NCBI GenBank assembly: GCA_947498785.1
Contig: CANMLS010000010.1
Location: 1-64,000, forward strand
Direction of reading: 5' to 3'
Source of the DNA: an uncultured Aquimarina sp.
GTDB taxonomy: Bacteria; Bacteroidota; Bacteroidia; Flavobacteriales; Flavobacteriaceae
DNA: 64,000 bases
Positions 43,527-51,816 of this stretch are shown here, in pieces (position 1 is the stretch's first letter; each line of letters begins with the position of its first letter). A program made the translations under genes and the position numbers. The notes below the pieces were generated by a model. That model was not told the DNA's origin. It saw nothing but the letters and a program-made list of their open reading frames with translations, and searched no databases.

Positions 43527-45455
43527 TTATTCTACCATATTAAAAGTAATAGTGTAGCATGCACCAGGGTTCGAAATAATCTCAACAGTCCCTTTAATCT
43601 GTCTAGTTAACCCTTGTATAAGCTGCATACCTAAAGACTTGCTATCTTCTATCTTAAAATCTTTTGAAAAACCAACTCCTGTATCTTGTATTTTGAGTAT
43701 ACATTTATTCTGGCTTTTTGAAGCTTCTATATTAATCTGTCCGCTATCATCATTCTGAAATGCATATTTAATACTATTGGCTATAATTTCATTAACAATT
43801 AAACCACAAGGAACCAAGTGATCCATATCAAGGTCAATATCATCAACAGAGGCAGTTATGTTTATATTTTGTTGTGAAAGATCATAACTCGTATTAAAAT
43901 ACTGAAGTAAATTATCAAGATAGGTTTGTAAATTGATCAACGACAAATCACTTGATTTATATAATCTTTCATGAATAATAGCCATTGCTTGTATTTTATC
44001 CTGAATTTCTTGTAAAATCTCGAAAGAACTTTTGTTATCCCCAAACTTATATTGAAGTCTTAATAAGCTAGATACGATCTGTAAATTATTTTTTACCCTA
44101 TGATGTACTTCTTTTAATAGTATTTCTCGATCTTTTAAGGTCTGAGAGATTTGCTTATTCTTTTTTGCAAGGACTTTATTCGTCTTTTGTTTATTCTTGT
44201 AGGCGTACAATAGTGTTAATATCACCATGGTTAATGCGATCAGTCCTATTATTAATATAATTTGAGTAGTACGCTGATTCTTGTTTTCTAATTCCTTTAT
44301 GTGATTTTCATTAGTTAGTAAGAGTACTTCTTTCTCTTTGTTTTCTAAATCAAATCTTGCCTCTACTTCTTTTAATTGTTTATCTTTTTCTTTAGTAAAT
44401 AAAGAATCTTTAATGTCATTATACTTTAATAGATATTCATAACTTTTCTTGTACTCTTTTTTTCTATTAGTATATTCTTGTAACGCACTATACACCTTTA
44501 ACAACTTTGGCAATGCTCCTACTTTTTCTCCTATCGACAAAGCTTTATCATAATGTAATCCTGCGGTTCTATCATCCCCTAGTTTTTCATAAATGTTTGC
44601 TATTGTCAAATACACATGCGTAATATCCTCAGAATACCCTATATCCAAACGCATCTGTAATGCTCTTTGAGAATGCATTAATGCTACTTGATATTTTTCC
44701 TCATCTATACTTATCTGAGACAAATTACCTAGTATATTTATCATCACTTCCAAATGATTTGCTTTTTCAGCAATTTGAAGTGCTTCTGTCAACGTTTCTT
44801 TTGCTTCATCAAAACGTTTTTGACGCATATACATTTCACCAACATTAGCTAAAACATAACTTTTAAATTCTTGATTATCAGATTTATTAGACAAATCCAA
44901 TGCTTTTTCATAATATATAGTTGCTTTTTCATCATCCTTTAATCTACAAGAGTAGAGGGTTCCCAAATTATTGGTTATCCCAACTATAAGATTTTCGTCA
45001 TCATTTTTTTCATATATCTTAAACGCTTTTAAATAATAATCTAGTGCAGTCTTATATTCTCCCATTCTTATATAAACTACCCCAATATTTTGATAACACT
45101 TGCCAATCCCTAGATCATATTTTATTTTTTTTGAAACCTCTAGCGCTTTGGTATAGTAGAATAATGCTTCTTGATGATCAGACTTGTTATTGTAAAACTT
45201 TCCTAAACGCAAATAAAAAAAACCTGTGTTTTTATTATTTTCACCTTTAAGCAATGCTAACCCTTCCTTTGCATAATCAATAGCTTTATCTACTTTTATA
45301 TTGCTATATACATCGACTAACTCTTTATATAGTTCAATTTTTTCCTCCTTAGAAGCTACTATCAATTTTTGTTCTAAACTATCGGTTTGCCCTATAAGCG
45401 AAACATAAAAACATAAAAAAAACAAGTAACTATACTGCTTGAGGAATTTTATCAT
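43527..45455 (-). CDS. TPR sensor histidine kinase, HisKA_2 type
   Basis: 642-aa membrane sensor kinase. A signal peptide is followed by about six tetratricopeptide repeats in the periplasm (about 60-350; for example GKCYQNIGVVYIRMGEYKTA). Then come a membrane helix (about 398-418), a coiled coil, the HisKA_2 phospho-acceptor box EVHHRVKNNLQIVSSLL (His near 451) and a HATPase domain with N box VNEIIANSIKYAF and G box IQDTGVGFSKDF. It starts 10 bp after the LytTR response-regulator gene, its likely partner, and is followed by lipoprotein B. The TPR part may sense an envelope protein. Confidence 0.92.
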   Translation of the reverse strand: MIKFLKQYSYLFFLCFYVSLIGQTDSLEQKLIVASKEEKIELYKELVDVYSNIKVDKAIDYAKEGLALLKGENNKNTGFFYLRLGKFYNNKSDHQEALFYYTKALEVSKKIKYDLGIGKCYQNIGVVYIRMGEYKTALDYYLKAFKIYEKNDDENLIVGITNNLGTLYSCRLKDDEKATIYYEKALDLSNKSDNQEFKSYVLANVGEMYMRQKRFDEAKETLTEALQIAEKANHLEVMINILGNLSQISIDEEKYQVALMHSQRALQMRLDIGYSEDITHVYLTIANIYEKLGDDRTAGLHYDKALSIGEKVGALPKLLKVYSALQEYTNRKKEYKKSYEYLLKYNDIKDSLFTKEKDKQLKEVEARFDLENKEKEVLLLTNENHIKELENKNQRTTQIILIIGLIALTMVILTLLYAYKNKQKTNKVLAKKNKQISQTLKDREILLKEVHHRVKNNLQIVSSLLRLQYKFGDNKSSFEILQEIQDKIQAMAIIHERLYKSSDLSLINLQTYLDNLLQYFNTSYDLSQQNINITASVDDIDLDMDHLVPCGLIVNEIIANSIKYAFQNDDSGQINIEASKSQNKCILKIQDTGVGFSKDFKIEDSKSLGMQLIQGLTRQIKGTVEIISNPGACYTITFNMVE

Positions 45456-45465
45456 TTTCTTGATT

Positions 45466-46194
45466 TTATATAATATCTAATCGCTCAATTAATTGGTTTT
45501 TATATGCTTTACTTATCGGTATCTTTTTATCATTAATAAAAACAAATCTATTTTCTATTTTATCTATTTTATCCAATGATACCAAGTAAGATCTATGGAT
45601 TCTTAAAAATTTATCTTGAGGAACTTTTTCATAGAACTCTTTTAAAAACATGTTGACTACAATCTTTTTTTCATCGGTAATAACTAGAGAATAGTTATCC
45701 ATAGCTTCAACCCATAAAATATCACATATCTTAACACTTACCAACTGAGATTTATCCTTTATAAACAAAGTGTTTGATATCTTACTACTAGGTGTAATAG
45801 AAGCATATTCTGCATTTTCTGACTGTCTTTGCAATGCAATTTGAATTGTAAAAGACAATTCTTTAATATTAAAAGGTTTTAATAAAAACCCAAAAGGCTT
45901 AGATTGCAAAGCTTCATTAAATGTACTATCATCTCCGTATGCTGTAAGAAAAACAACTGGGATTTTATATACTTTATAGATTTCTTCTGCGGTTGTAATA
46001 CCGTCTTTATCTCCAGAAATGTTAATATCCATGATAACAATATCTGGTATTTTATCTTCTATATATGTTATAGTTTCCTCATAATTAGAAGCAATTCCTA
46101 CTACATCATATTCTAGTTTTTCTAAACTAATTTTAATATCCAATGCAATAGAAAATTCATCCTCTACTATTAATACTTTTCTATTCGGGGTCAT
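45466..46194 (-). CDS. LytTR-family response regulator
   Basis: 242 aa: a receiver domain (1-120) with phospho-acceptor Asp in IVIMDINISG (about 55), Thr/Ala switch in VFLTAYGDD and Lys in LLKPFN, then a LytTR DNA-binding domain (about 140-240; ILWVEAMDNYSLVITDEKK, FLRIHRSYLVSLDKI, IPISKAYKNQLIERL). LytTR dimers bind direct repeats spaced about two helical turns. The five lipoprotein promoters around this gene carry just such 21-bp-spaced repeats, so these are its likely targets. No such repeats were seen before this gene. Confidence 0.94.
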   Translation of the reverse strand: MTPNRKVLIVEDEFSIALDIKISLEKLEYDVVGIASNYEETITYIEDKIPDIVIMDINISGDKDGITTAEEIYKVYKIPVVFLTAYGDDSTFNEALQSKPFGFLLKPFNIKELSFTIQIALQRQSENAEYASITPSSKISNTLFIKDKSQLVSVKICDILWVEAMDNYSLVITDEKKIVVNMFLKEFYEKVPQDKFLRIHRSYLVSLDKIDKIENRFVFINDKKIPISKAYKNQLIERLDII

Positions 46195-46364
46195 AAGCAG
46201 GTTCTTAACTTTGAATACAAAGCTAATTAAATCCTCACCCGTAATTATTAAAAAAATACTAATGTTTACTGGTTAACATAACCTAAACAGACCTGTCATA
46301 ATCAATCATCAATCAAATTTAGACCAAAAATCAAAAGAATTATTCTTTACATTTTTCCACACCC

Positions 46365-46447
46365 ATAGTTGTTATTTAAATTCTTTTATATAATAAATAA
46401 ATTTATTTATATAATAAATGAATTTATGGTTTTAAAATAACAACTAT
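46365..46447 (-). repeat. Large nested hairpin after lipoprotein C
   Basis: Outer arms ATAGTTGTTATTT (46365-46377) and the perfect complement (46435-46447) enclose an 18-bp palindrome at 46393-46410. On the minus strand it starts 5 bp after the lipoprotein C stop and ends 170 bp before the response-regulator start. It may act as a terminator or 3' stabiliser and separate the two transcripts. Confidence 0.55.
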
Positions 46448-46451
46448 CGAA

Positions 46452-47666
46452 CTATCGTAAAACTTTGGTTTTAACATTTAATTGGACTTTGTTAAAGATA
46501 TCTTCTATTGGATTTAAGTCATCTCTTATATCATTAATCATAGCTCGGTTTACATCATACTTTGGAGAAAACACAATATTTACATCATAATCTCCAACCG
46601 CAGCTCCAGTAGTATTAGCCACAACACGTATTCTTCCTTCTTGTCCTGGCATTATATAGCTTGATATTCCATCTTCTGGTTCCAAATATGCATTACTAAA
46701 TATATTACCAATACCATCAGTTGTATTATCAACAAAATCAACTGCTTCTATGTTTGTTTGTATTGGATGATTTCCTTTATTTGTCCAATTATTGAATACA
46801 AAAACCCTTGAATCACCTTCTATTATACCTGGAGATGATATCGAATTTTGTTCTAAAGCAACTGGGTTTTCAACATCTACAATCACTCTATATCTCTGGC
46901 GTTCGTCTGATTTACTAACGACTAACTGAAATTCATTTCTATCTATACGTTCTATAACTCCATAATCACTGGTAAAATCAACACTAAGGTCTGCTGTAGG
47001 ATAAGCTACAAGATCACCATCTCCTTGTTTATACTCTAGTGTTTCTCCATTAAAACCAACTGTTGGAACCAAACTCGTTAAATCTGTACCTTCTGGAACC
47101 AATATAAAAATAGCATGTAACGTACTATTTGGATACATAACAATCTTCTTGGCTTCAATATCTGAAGTTAAGTCTGAATTTTTACTTTGCTCAAACTTAA
47201 AACTTGTAATCTCTAATTTTTCTTCTGGGAGTGGATCTGGATCACCTTCCTTTTTTACAAAAACCAAATAACTCATACTTTTCTCTGGATCTTCTAGAGA
47301 AGTAATTGTATAATTGACAGAACTTCCTGCTTCAAAAGATTGAACTGCTCCAACTTCTGGAGAAATTTTGAACTTTGTGGTATCAAAATTAACCGATTCT
47401 AAACTCAGACTAAGGATATCAGATGTAGCAGGAACCGTAATAATAATTTCCCCTGATGACTGTTCTTTTCCATCAACAATCTCTGGATGTTGTATTTGAA
47501 TATCTGTATGTGCTACCTCAGCAAATTTAAAATCTGTTAAGTTCGCATCTGTCAAATCAACTATAACAGGATTATCCGGGTCTGGGTTCTGATTATCATC
47601 ATCAGAGTTACACCCAACAAATAAAACCGCTAACAAAAGTGTAGTTGCTTTTAATAAATTTTTCAT
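46452..47666 (-). CDS. Surface lipoprotein, cluster paralogue C
   Basis: 404 aa from the start MKNLLKATT; an upstream ATG at 47693 adds nine residues but would place the start inside the -7 box. The lipobox is LFVGCNSDDDN, followed by a Pro/Asp linker (NQNPDPDNP) and two DUF5018-like domains (ITSLEDPEKSMSYLVFVKK; YRVIVDVENP). A variable segment (about 280-360) leads to a conserved end (YDVNIVFSPKYDVNRA, NPIEDIFNKVQLNVKTK). The first 150 residues are practically identical to paralogue D. It lies just upstream of the two-component genes. Confidence 0.85.
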   Translation of the reverse strand: MKNLLKATTLLLAVLFVGCNSDDDNQNPDPDNPVIVDLTDANLTDFKFAEVAHTDIQIQHPEIVDGKEQSSGEIIITVPATSDILSLSLESVNFDTTKFKISPEVGAVQSFEAGSSVNYTITSLEDPEKSMSYLVFVKKEGDPDPLPEEKLEITSFKFEQSKNSDLTSDIEAKKIVMYPNSTLHAIFILVPEGTDLTSLVPTVGFNGETLEYKQGDGDLVAYPTADLSVDFTSDYGVIERIDRNEFQLVVSKSDERQRYRVIVDVENPVALEQNSISSPGIIEGDSRVFVFNNWTNKGNHPIQTNIEAVDFVDNTTDGIGNIFSNAYLEPEDGISSYIMPGQEGRIRVVANTTGAAVGDYDVNIVFSPKYDVNRAMINDIRDDLNPIEDIFNKVQLNVKTKVLR

Positions 47667-47690
47667 AATCACTCTATTGTTTGATCTGCG

Positions 47691-47778
47691 CAAATCTATC
47701 TCTTACAGGCATCTAGGTGAAATTAATATGGTAAGCAGTATGTTTTTTGGGGTGAATGATTTAAAAAAAGTGGTGAAG
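47691..47778 (-). promoter_or_regulatory. Promoter of lipoprotein C with three 21-bp-phased repeats
   Basis: Plus-strand GGTAAGC (47730), GGTGAAT (47751) and GGTGAAG (47772), 21 bp apart; minus-strand TAGATTTG -7 box at 47691-47698. The proximal repeat is 64 bp from the start codon at 47666. An extra GGTGAAA at 47716 is out of phase. Confidence 0.65.
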
Positions 47779-48194
47779 TAATTTTTTGCACAAGAAATTA
47801 CTCCATAATTACAATAGCAGAATGAGTTTTAATAGCTAAAAACATATTGAATTTCAGTTTTATATACCTCCTCTCTATTTAAACCCGCATTATGCATTAA
47901 AAAATCTATTACATCTTTGAACTACTGCAAATACTGGTGCTTCACTATATTTTTTAATTTCACCATAACGGTGTTATGCAGAAATTAAGAAAACATCAGT
48001 ATTTATGGTATTTTCAAAGCTTCATCACGAAGTTCTAATACATAAAACGGGTTAAAAACACTAAGTCTCTTTTTCATTAATTTTTCTATCACAATTATAA
48101 AAAAAAACCCCTGAAGACATATAATCATCAAGGGTATTCGATCGAACATAAAGGAAGGGGGGAAGAGGTAATTTTAATTTAATAATACCAATTT

Positions 48195-48244
48195 TCATAT
48201 AAAAATTACTGAGACACAAGATTGTCTCTTTAGATTTCATATGA
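48195..48244 (-). repeat. Nested hairpin and repeated element after lipoprotein D
   Basis: Outer arms TCATAT/ATATGA (48195-48200, 48239-48244) and inner arms GAGACA/TGTCTC (48211-48216, 48223-48228), about 80 bp past the lipoprotein D stop. Further on, around 48115-48141, is a 27-bp stretch that recurs exactly at 49817-49843 after lipoprotein E. The remaining 47779-48190 gap shows no gene. Confidence 0.4.
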
Positions 48245-48325
48245 GCAGTAGTATAAGAACCCAAAATTTATTAAGTCTTACTTACTAGTAAAACAAAAAG
48301 CTCAAGGGTTTACCAAAACAACTAA

Positions 48326-49549
48326 TTATCGTATAACTTTGGTTTTAACATTTAATTGGACTTTATTAAAAATATCTTCTATTGGGTTTAAGCCATCTCT
48401 AATATCATCAATTCTGGCTCGGTTTACATCATACTTTGGAGAAAACACAATAGATACATCATAATCCCCAACCGTAGCTTCATTAGCACCATTAACTATG
48501 ATTTCTACAAAAGCTTCTTCTCCTGGCATTATTAAAAATGTCCCCGAAGAAGTAGTGTCTTTTCGTAGAGAGGATGTATATATATTTTTTTTAAGACCTC
48601 CTGTATTATCTATATAGCTAAAAGCATCAAGACCATCTTTTACGGGGTGATTACCTTTGTTTTCCCATCTATATATAAAACTTTTTGTGGTACCTTCTAC
48701 TACATTAGGAGTTGATATTTCTGTACTTCCTTTTAACTTTACAGGGTTTTCAACATCTACAATCACTCTATAATTCTGGCGTTTCCCTGATTTACCAACA
48801 ACAGCTAACTGAAATTCATTTATATCTTCTTGTAGTATCAATTCATAATCACTGGTAAAATCAACAGTAAGGTCTGCTGTAGGATAAGCTACAAGATCAC
48901 CATCTCCTTGTTTATACTCTAGTGCTTCTCCATTAAAATCAACTGTTGGAACCAAATTGGTTAAATCTGTACCTTCTGGAACCAATATAAAAATAGCATG
49001 TAACGTACCACCTGGGTACATAACAATCTTCTTGGCTTCAATATCTGAAGTTAAGTCTGAATTTTTACTTTGCTCAAACTTAAAACTCGTAATCTCTAAT
49101 CTTTCTCCAGGCAATGGATCTGGATCACCTCCCTTTTTTACAAAAACCAAATAACTCATACTTTTCTCTGGATCTTCTAGAGAAGTAATTGTATAATTAA
49201 CAGAACTTCCTGCTTCAAAAGATTGAACTGCTCCAACTTCTGGAGAAATTTTGAACTTAGTGGTATCAAAATTAACCGATTCTAAACTCAGACTAAGGAT
49301 ATCAGATGTAGCAGGAACTGTGATAATAATTTCCCCTGATGACTGTTCTTTTCCATCAACAATCTCTGGATGTTGTATTTGAATATCTGTATGTGCTACC
49401 TCAGCAAATTTAAAATCTGTTAAGTTCGCATCTGTCAAATCAACTATAACAGGATTATCCGGGTCTGGGTTCTGATTATCATCATCAGAGTTACACCCAA
49501 CAAACAAAACCACTAACAAAAGTGTAGTTGCTTTTAATAAATTTTTCAT
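48326..49549 (-). CDS. Surface lipoprotein, cluster paralogue D
   Basis: 407 aa from MKNLLKATT; the frame is open upstream to 49576. Signal, lipobox (LFVGCNSDDDN) and the first domain are nearly identical to paralogue C at both protein and DNA level. The second domain differs at scattered sites (MYPGGTLHAIF, NGEALEYKQG). The segment after YRVIVDVENP (KLKGSTEISTPNVVEGTTKSF ... EEAFVEIIVNG) is quite different, and the last 50 residues are again conserved. This conserved-variable-conserved mosaic suggests recombination among copies. It has its own phased-repeat promoter. Confidence 0.85.
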   Translation of the reverse strand: MKNLLKATTLLLVVLFVGCNSDDDNQNPDPDNPVIVDLTDANLTDFKFAEVAHTDIQIQHPEIVDGKEQSSGEIIITVPATSDILSLSLESVNFDTTKFKISPEVGAVQSFEAGSSVNYTITSLEDPEKSMSYLVFVKKGGDPDPLPGERLEITSFKFEQSKNSDLTSDIEAKKIVMYPGGTLHAIFILVPEGTDLTNLVPTVDFNGEALEYKQGDGDLVAYPTADLTVDFTSDYELILQEDINEFQLAVVGKSGKRQNYRVIVDVENPVKLKGSTEISTPNVVEGTTKSFIYRWENKGNHPVKDGLDAFSYIDNTGGLKKNIYTSSLRKDTTSSGTFLIMPGEEAFVEIIVNGANEATVGDYDVSIVFSPKYDVNRARIDDIRDGLNPIEDIFNKVQLNVKTKVIR

Positions 49550-49573
49550 AATTACTCTAGTTGTTTTTCTTCG

Positions 49574-49661
49574 CAAATCTATCTCTTTCAGTCACCTAGG
49601 CGAAATTAACATGGTAAATGGCATGTTTTTAGGGGTGAATGATCCAAAAAAAGTGGTGAAG
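49574..49661 (-). promoter_or_regulatory. Promoter of lipoprotein D with three 21-bp-phased repeats
   Basis: Plus-strand GGTAAAT (49613), GGTGAAT (49634) and GGTGAAG (49655), 21 bp apart; minus-strand TAGATTTG at 49574-49581. The proximal repeat is 64 bp from the start codon at 49549. Confidence 0.65.
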
Positions 49662-49805
49662 TATTTTTTTCTAAAAATCATACCATAATTACAACAGAAG
49701 AAAGAATTTAATAACTAAAACACTAAATTTTAGCTTCACACAACTCTATTCTCTGTTTCAAAAACACCAAGCACTTCTTTTTCAACCCCTTATCAATTAC
49801 AAAGA

Positions 49806-49840
49806 AATACCCTTGAGGACATATAATCATCAAGGGTATT
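49806..49840 (-). repeat. Inverted repeat after lipoprotein E, shared with D
   Basis: Perfect 11-bp arms AATACCCTTGA (49806-49816) and complement (49830-49840) with a 13-nt loop. The loop, right arm and flank recur exactly downstream of lipoprotein D (48115-48141), where the left arm has decayed. A duplicated 3' element of the lipoprotein units. Confidence 0.5.
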
Positions 49841-49872
49841 CGATAGAATAATAAGGGGTAATTTTGATAAAA

Positions 49873-49912
49873 TCACTTCTCATATAAAATTGTAGTTTTA
49901 TATGAGAAGTGA
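49873..49912 (-). terminator. Long hairpin terminator of lipoprotein E
   Basis: Perfect 17-bp arms (TCACTTCTCATATAAAA at 49873-49889, complement 49896-49912) with a 6-nt loop, followed on the minus strand by TTTTAT. It lies 80 bp after the lipoprotein E stop. Confidence 0.65.
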
Positions 49913-49991
49913 CATAAGAACTCGATATTATTTATCAAGTCTTATTAGCAAAGTAAAATAAACGTCTCAAGGATGTGCCAAAAACAACTAA

Positions 49992-51224
49992 TTATCTATT
50001 TATAACTGTTGTTTTAATATTATACACTACCTTATTAAATATATCTTCTATTGGATTTAGATCATCAATGATATCAATAATTCTTGCTCGATTTACATCA
50101 TATTTAGGAGAAAATATAATATCCACATCATAATCTCCAATTGCGGCTCCATCTGTATTAACTCTAATATTTATCTTTCCTTGTTGCCCTGGCATTATGC
50201 GAGGTCTTTGCAGTTCACTTATTTCTACTCCTAAAAAAGCAGTAAATATATTCCCTTTACCATCAGGAGTATTATCCTTATAATCACTTGCTTGAAGATT
50301 TATCTCTATTGGATGGTTACCCCTGTTTCTATAATCAAAAAAGTCAAAAGCAGTATCATATATTATTTCTCCGCTATCTTTTACCAAATCAGCTGTTGAT
50401 ATCGAATTTTGTTGGAATTCAATTGGATTTTCTACATCTACGATTACACGATATACCTTCTGAGATTCTGAATTTTTAACTAATAGTCTAAACTCATTTC
50501 TATCCTGAAATCTTCCAATGTCATAATCACTGGTAAAATTAATACTCAAATCCGCTTCTGGATATGTGATAAAATCATCAACCCCCTGCTTATACTGTAA
50601 CTCTTCCCCTTCAAAATCTATAGATGGAACCAGATCAGTTAAATCTGTCCCTACTGGAACCAAGATAAATATTGCATTGCTAGTAGTTCCTGAATATCCA
50701 ACTATCTTCTTTGCCTCAATATCTGAAGGCAAATCAGGGTTTTTACTTTTTTCGAATCTAAAACCTGTAATATTTAACTTTTCTTCGATTGGATCTGGAT
50801 CACCTTCCTTTTTTACAAAAACCAAATAACTCATACTTTTCTCTGGATCTTCTAGAGAAGTAATCGTATACGTAATAGGAGTTTCTTCTACAAAAGATTG
50901 TACTGCTCCAACTTCTGGAGAAATTTTGAACTTAGTGGTATCAAAATTAACCGATTCTAAACTCAGACTAAGGATATCAGATGTAGCAGGAACTGTGATA
51001 ATAATTTCCCCTGATGACTGTTCTTTTCCATCAACAATTTCTGGATGTTGTATTTGGATATCTGTACGTGCTACCTCAGCAAATTTAAAATCTGTTAAGT
51101 TGGCATCTGTCAAATCAACTATAACAGGATTACTTGGATCTGGGTTCTGATTATCATCATCAGAGCTACACCCAACAAACAAAGCCACTAACAAAAGTGT
51201 AGTTGCTTTTAATAAATTTTTCAT
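49992..51224 (-). CDS. Surface lipoprotein, cluster paralogue E
   Basis: 410 aa, third member of the C/D/E subgroup. The lipobox is LFVGCSSDDDN. The N-terminal domain is nearly identical to C and D except for a short swap (VQSFVEETPITYTIT). The second domain has drifted further (ITGFRFEKSKNPDLPSDI, resembling A and B here), then comes a unique segment (STADLVKDSGEIIYDTAFDF) and the common end (YDVDIIFSPKYDVNRA, NPIEDIFNKVVYNIKT). It is the outermost copy of the cluster. The promoter has the same -7 box and phased repeats as the others. Its role is unknown; outward-facing binding or adhesion is likely. Confidence 0.85.
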   Translation of the reverse strand: MKNLLKATTLLLVALFVGCSSDDDNQNPDPSNPVIVDLTDANLTDFKFAEVARTDIQIQHPEIVDGKEQSSGEIIITVPATSDILSLSLESVNFDTTKFKISPEVGAVQSFVEETPITYTITSLEDPEKSMSYLVFVKKEGDPDPIEEKLNITGFRFEKSKNPDLPSDIEAKKIVGYSGTTSNAIFILVPVGTDLTDLVPSIDFEGEELQYKQGVDDFITYPEADLSINFTSDYDIGRFQDRNEFRLLVKNSESQKVYRVIVDVENPIEFQQNSISTADLVKDSGEIIYDTAFDFFDYRNRGNHPIEINLQASDYKDNTPDGKGNIFTAFLGVEISELQRPRIMPGQQGKINIRVNTDGAAIGDYDVDIIFSPKYDVNRARIIDIIDDLNPIEDIFNKVVYNIKTTVINR

Positions 51225-51249
51225 AATCGCTCTATTATTTTTTTATCCG

Positions 51250-51337
51250 CAAATCTATCTCTTACAAGCACCTAAGCGAAATTAATATGGTAAATGGCAT
51301 GTTTTTAGGGGTGAATGATCCAAAAAAAGTGGTGGTT
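51250..51337 (-). promoter_or_regulatory. Promoter of lipoprotein E with three 21-bp-phased repeats
   Basis: Plus-strand GGTAAAT (51289), GGTGAAT (51310) and GGTGGTT (51331), 21 bp apart, the distal one degenerate; minus-strand TAGATTTG at 51250-51257. The proximal repeat is 65 bp from the start codon. No TTG -33 element is seen at the standard position, which fits a promoter that needs an activator. Confidence 0.65.
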
Positions 51338-51445
51338 CGCTTTACATGTCGAAGAAAAACGCCCAAAAAAGAACACAATATCATGCTTTACAAGGACATA
51401 GCATTGCTATCAATAACATTTCTACTCACGATTTTACTATTCTTA

Positions 51446-51473
51446 CCTAAAAATTTTTGTGAAAATTTTTAGG
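51446..51473. terminator. A/T-rich perfect hairpin
   Basis: CCTAAAAATTTT and its complement (12 bp each) around a 4-nt loop at 51446-51473, followed by TTTTC on the plus strand. It stands alone between the lipoprotein E promoter and the tandem repeat; which transcript it ends is unclear. Confidence 0.35.
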
Positions 51474-51550
51474 TTTTCAAAAAATGAAACTACGATGTCT
51501 TATCATTGCTTATCGAATGGTTAAAGTATGTGTCTAAATACAATCAAAAA

Positions 51551-51755
51551 ACACCTGACAGCTTCCGTATTTAGGTCCAAAATGCCTCTGGTTTTCGGGG
51601 ATCATTTTGATTATACAGAAAATACTGTCAGATTTTCTGGCAACACTTCTGGAGTTCCTGAAACCTTCTCAGGTTTTCTGGCAGCACTTCCGGAGCACTG
51701 GAAAACGTCTCCGGTTTTCTGGCAGGATTTCCAGACATGTAGAACAATTCTAAAT
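51551..51755. repeat. 41-bp-period tandem repeat
   Basis: The core TTTTCTGGCA recurs at 51633, 51674 and 51715, and a related TTTTCGGGGA at 51592, always 41 bp apart; a weak unit precedes at about 51551. The shared part is TTTTCTGGCARCACTTCYGG. The 51674 unit holds a perfect CCGGAG/CTCCGG hairpin. It is clearly more G/C-rich than its surroundings. A 41-bp period is not a multiple of three, so the overlapping open frame at 51528-51767 is not a real gene. It lies just upstream of the DUF6261-like gene. Confidence 0.7.
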
Positions 51756-51816
51756 AACATACGGTAAACCGCTTAAATAAGTAATTAAAAATTCAAATTT
51801 CAAAAAAACCAAAGTA

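Noticed and set aside
46195..46364. Phased LytTR repeats before the response-regulator gene
   Set aside because: GGTTCT, GGTTAAC and an inverted CTCACCC occur, but not in the 21-bp register or orientation seen at the lipoproteins.
48061..48264. 67-codon minus-strand ORF between lipoproteins C and D
   Set aside because: It covers the repeated hairpin element downstream of lipoprotein D and resembles no family.
51287..51472. 61-codon plus-strand ORF beside lipoprotein E
   Set aside because: It overlaps the phased-repeat promoter of lipoprotein E and has no protein-like features.
51528..51767. 79-codon open frame over the tandem repeat
   Set aside because: It lies on a 41-bp-period repeat; each unit shifts the reading frame, so a conserved protein is not possible, and no family is recognisable.
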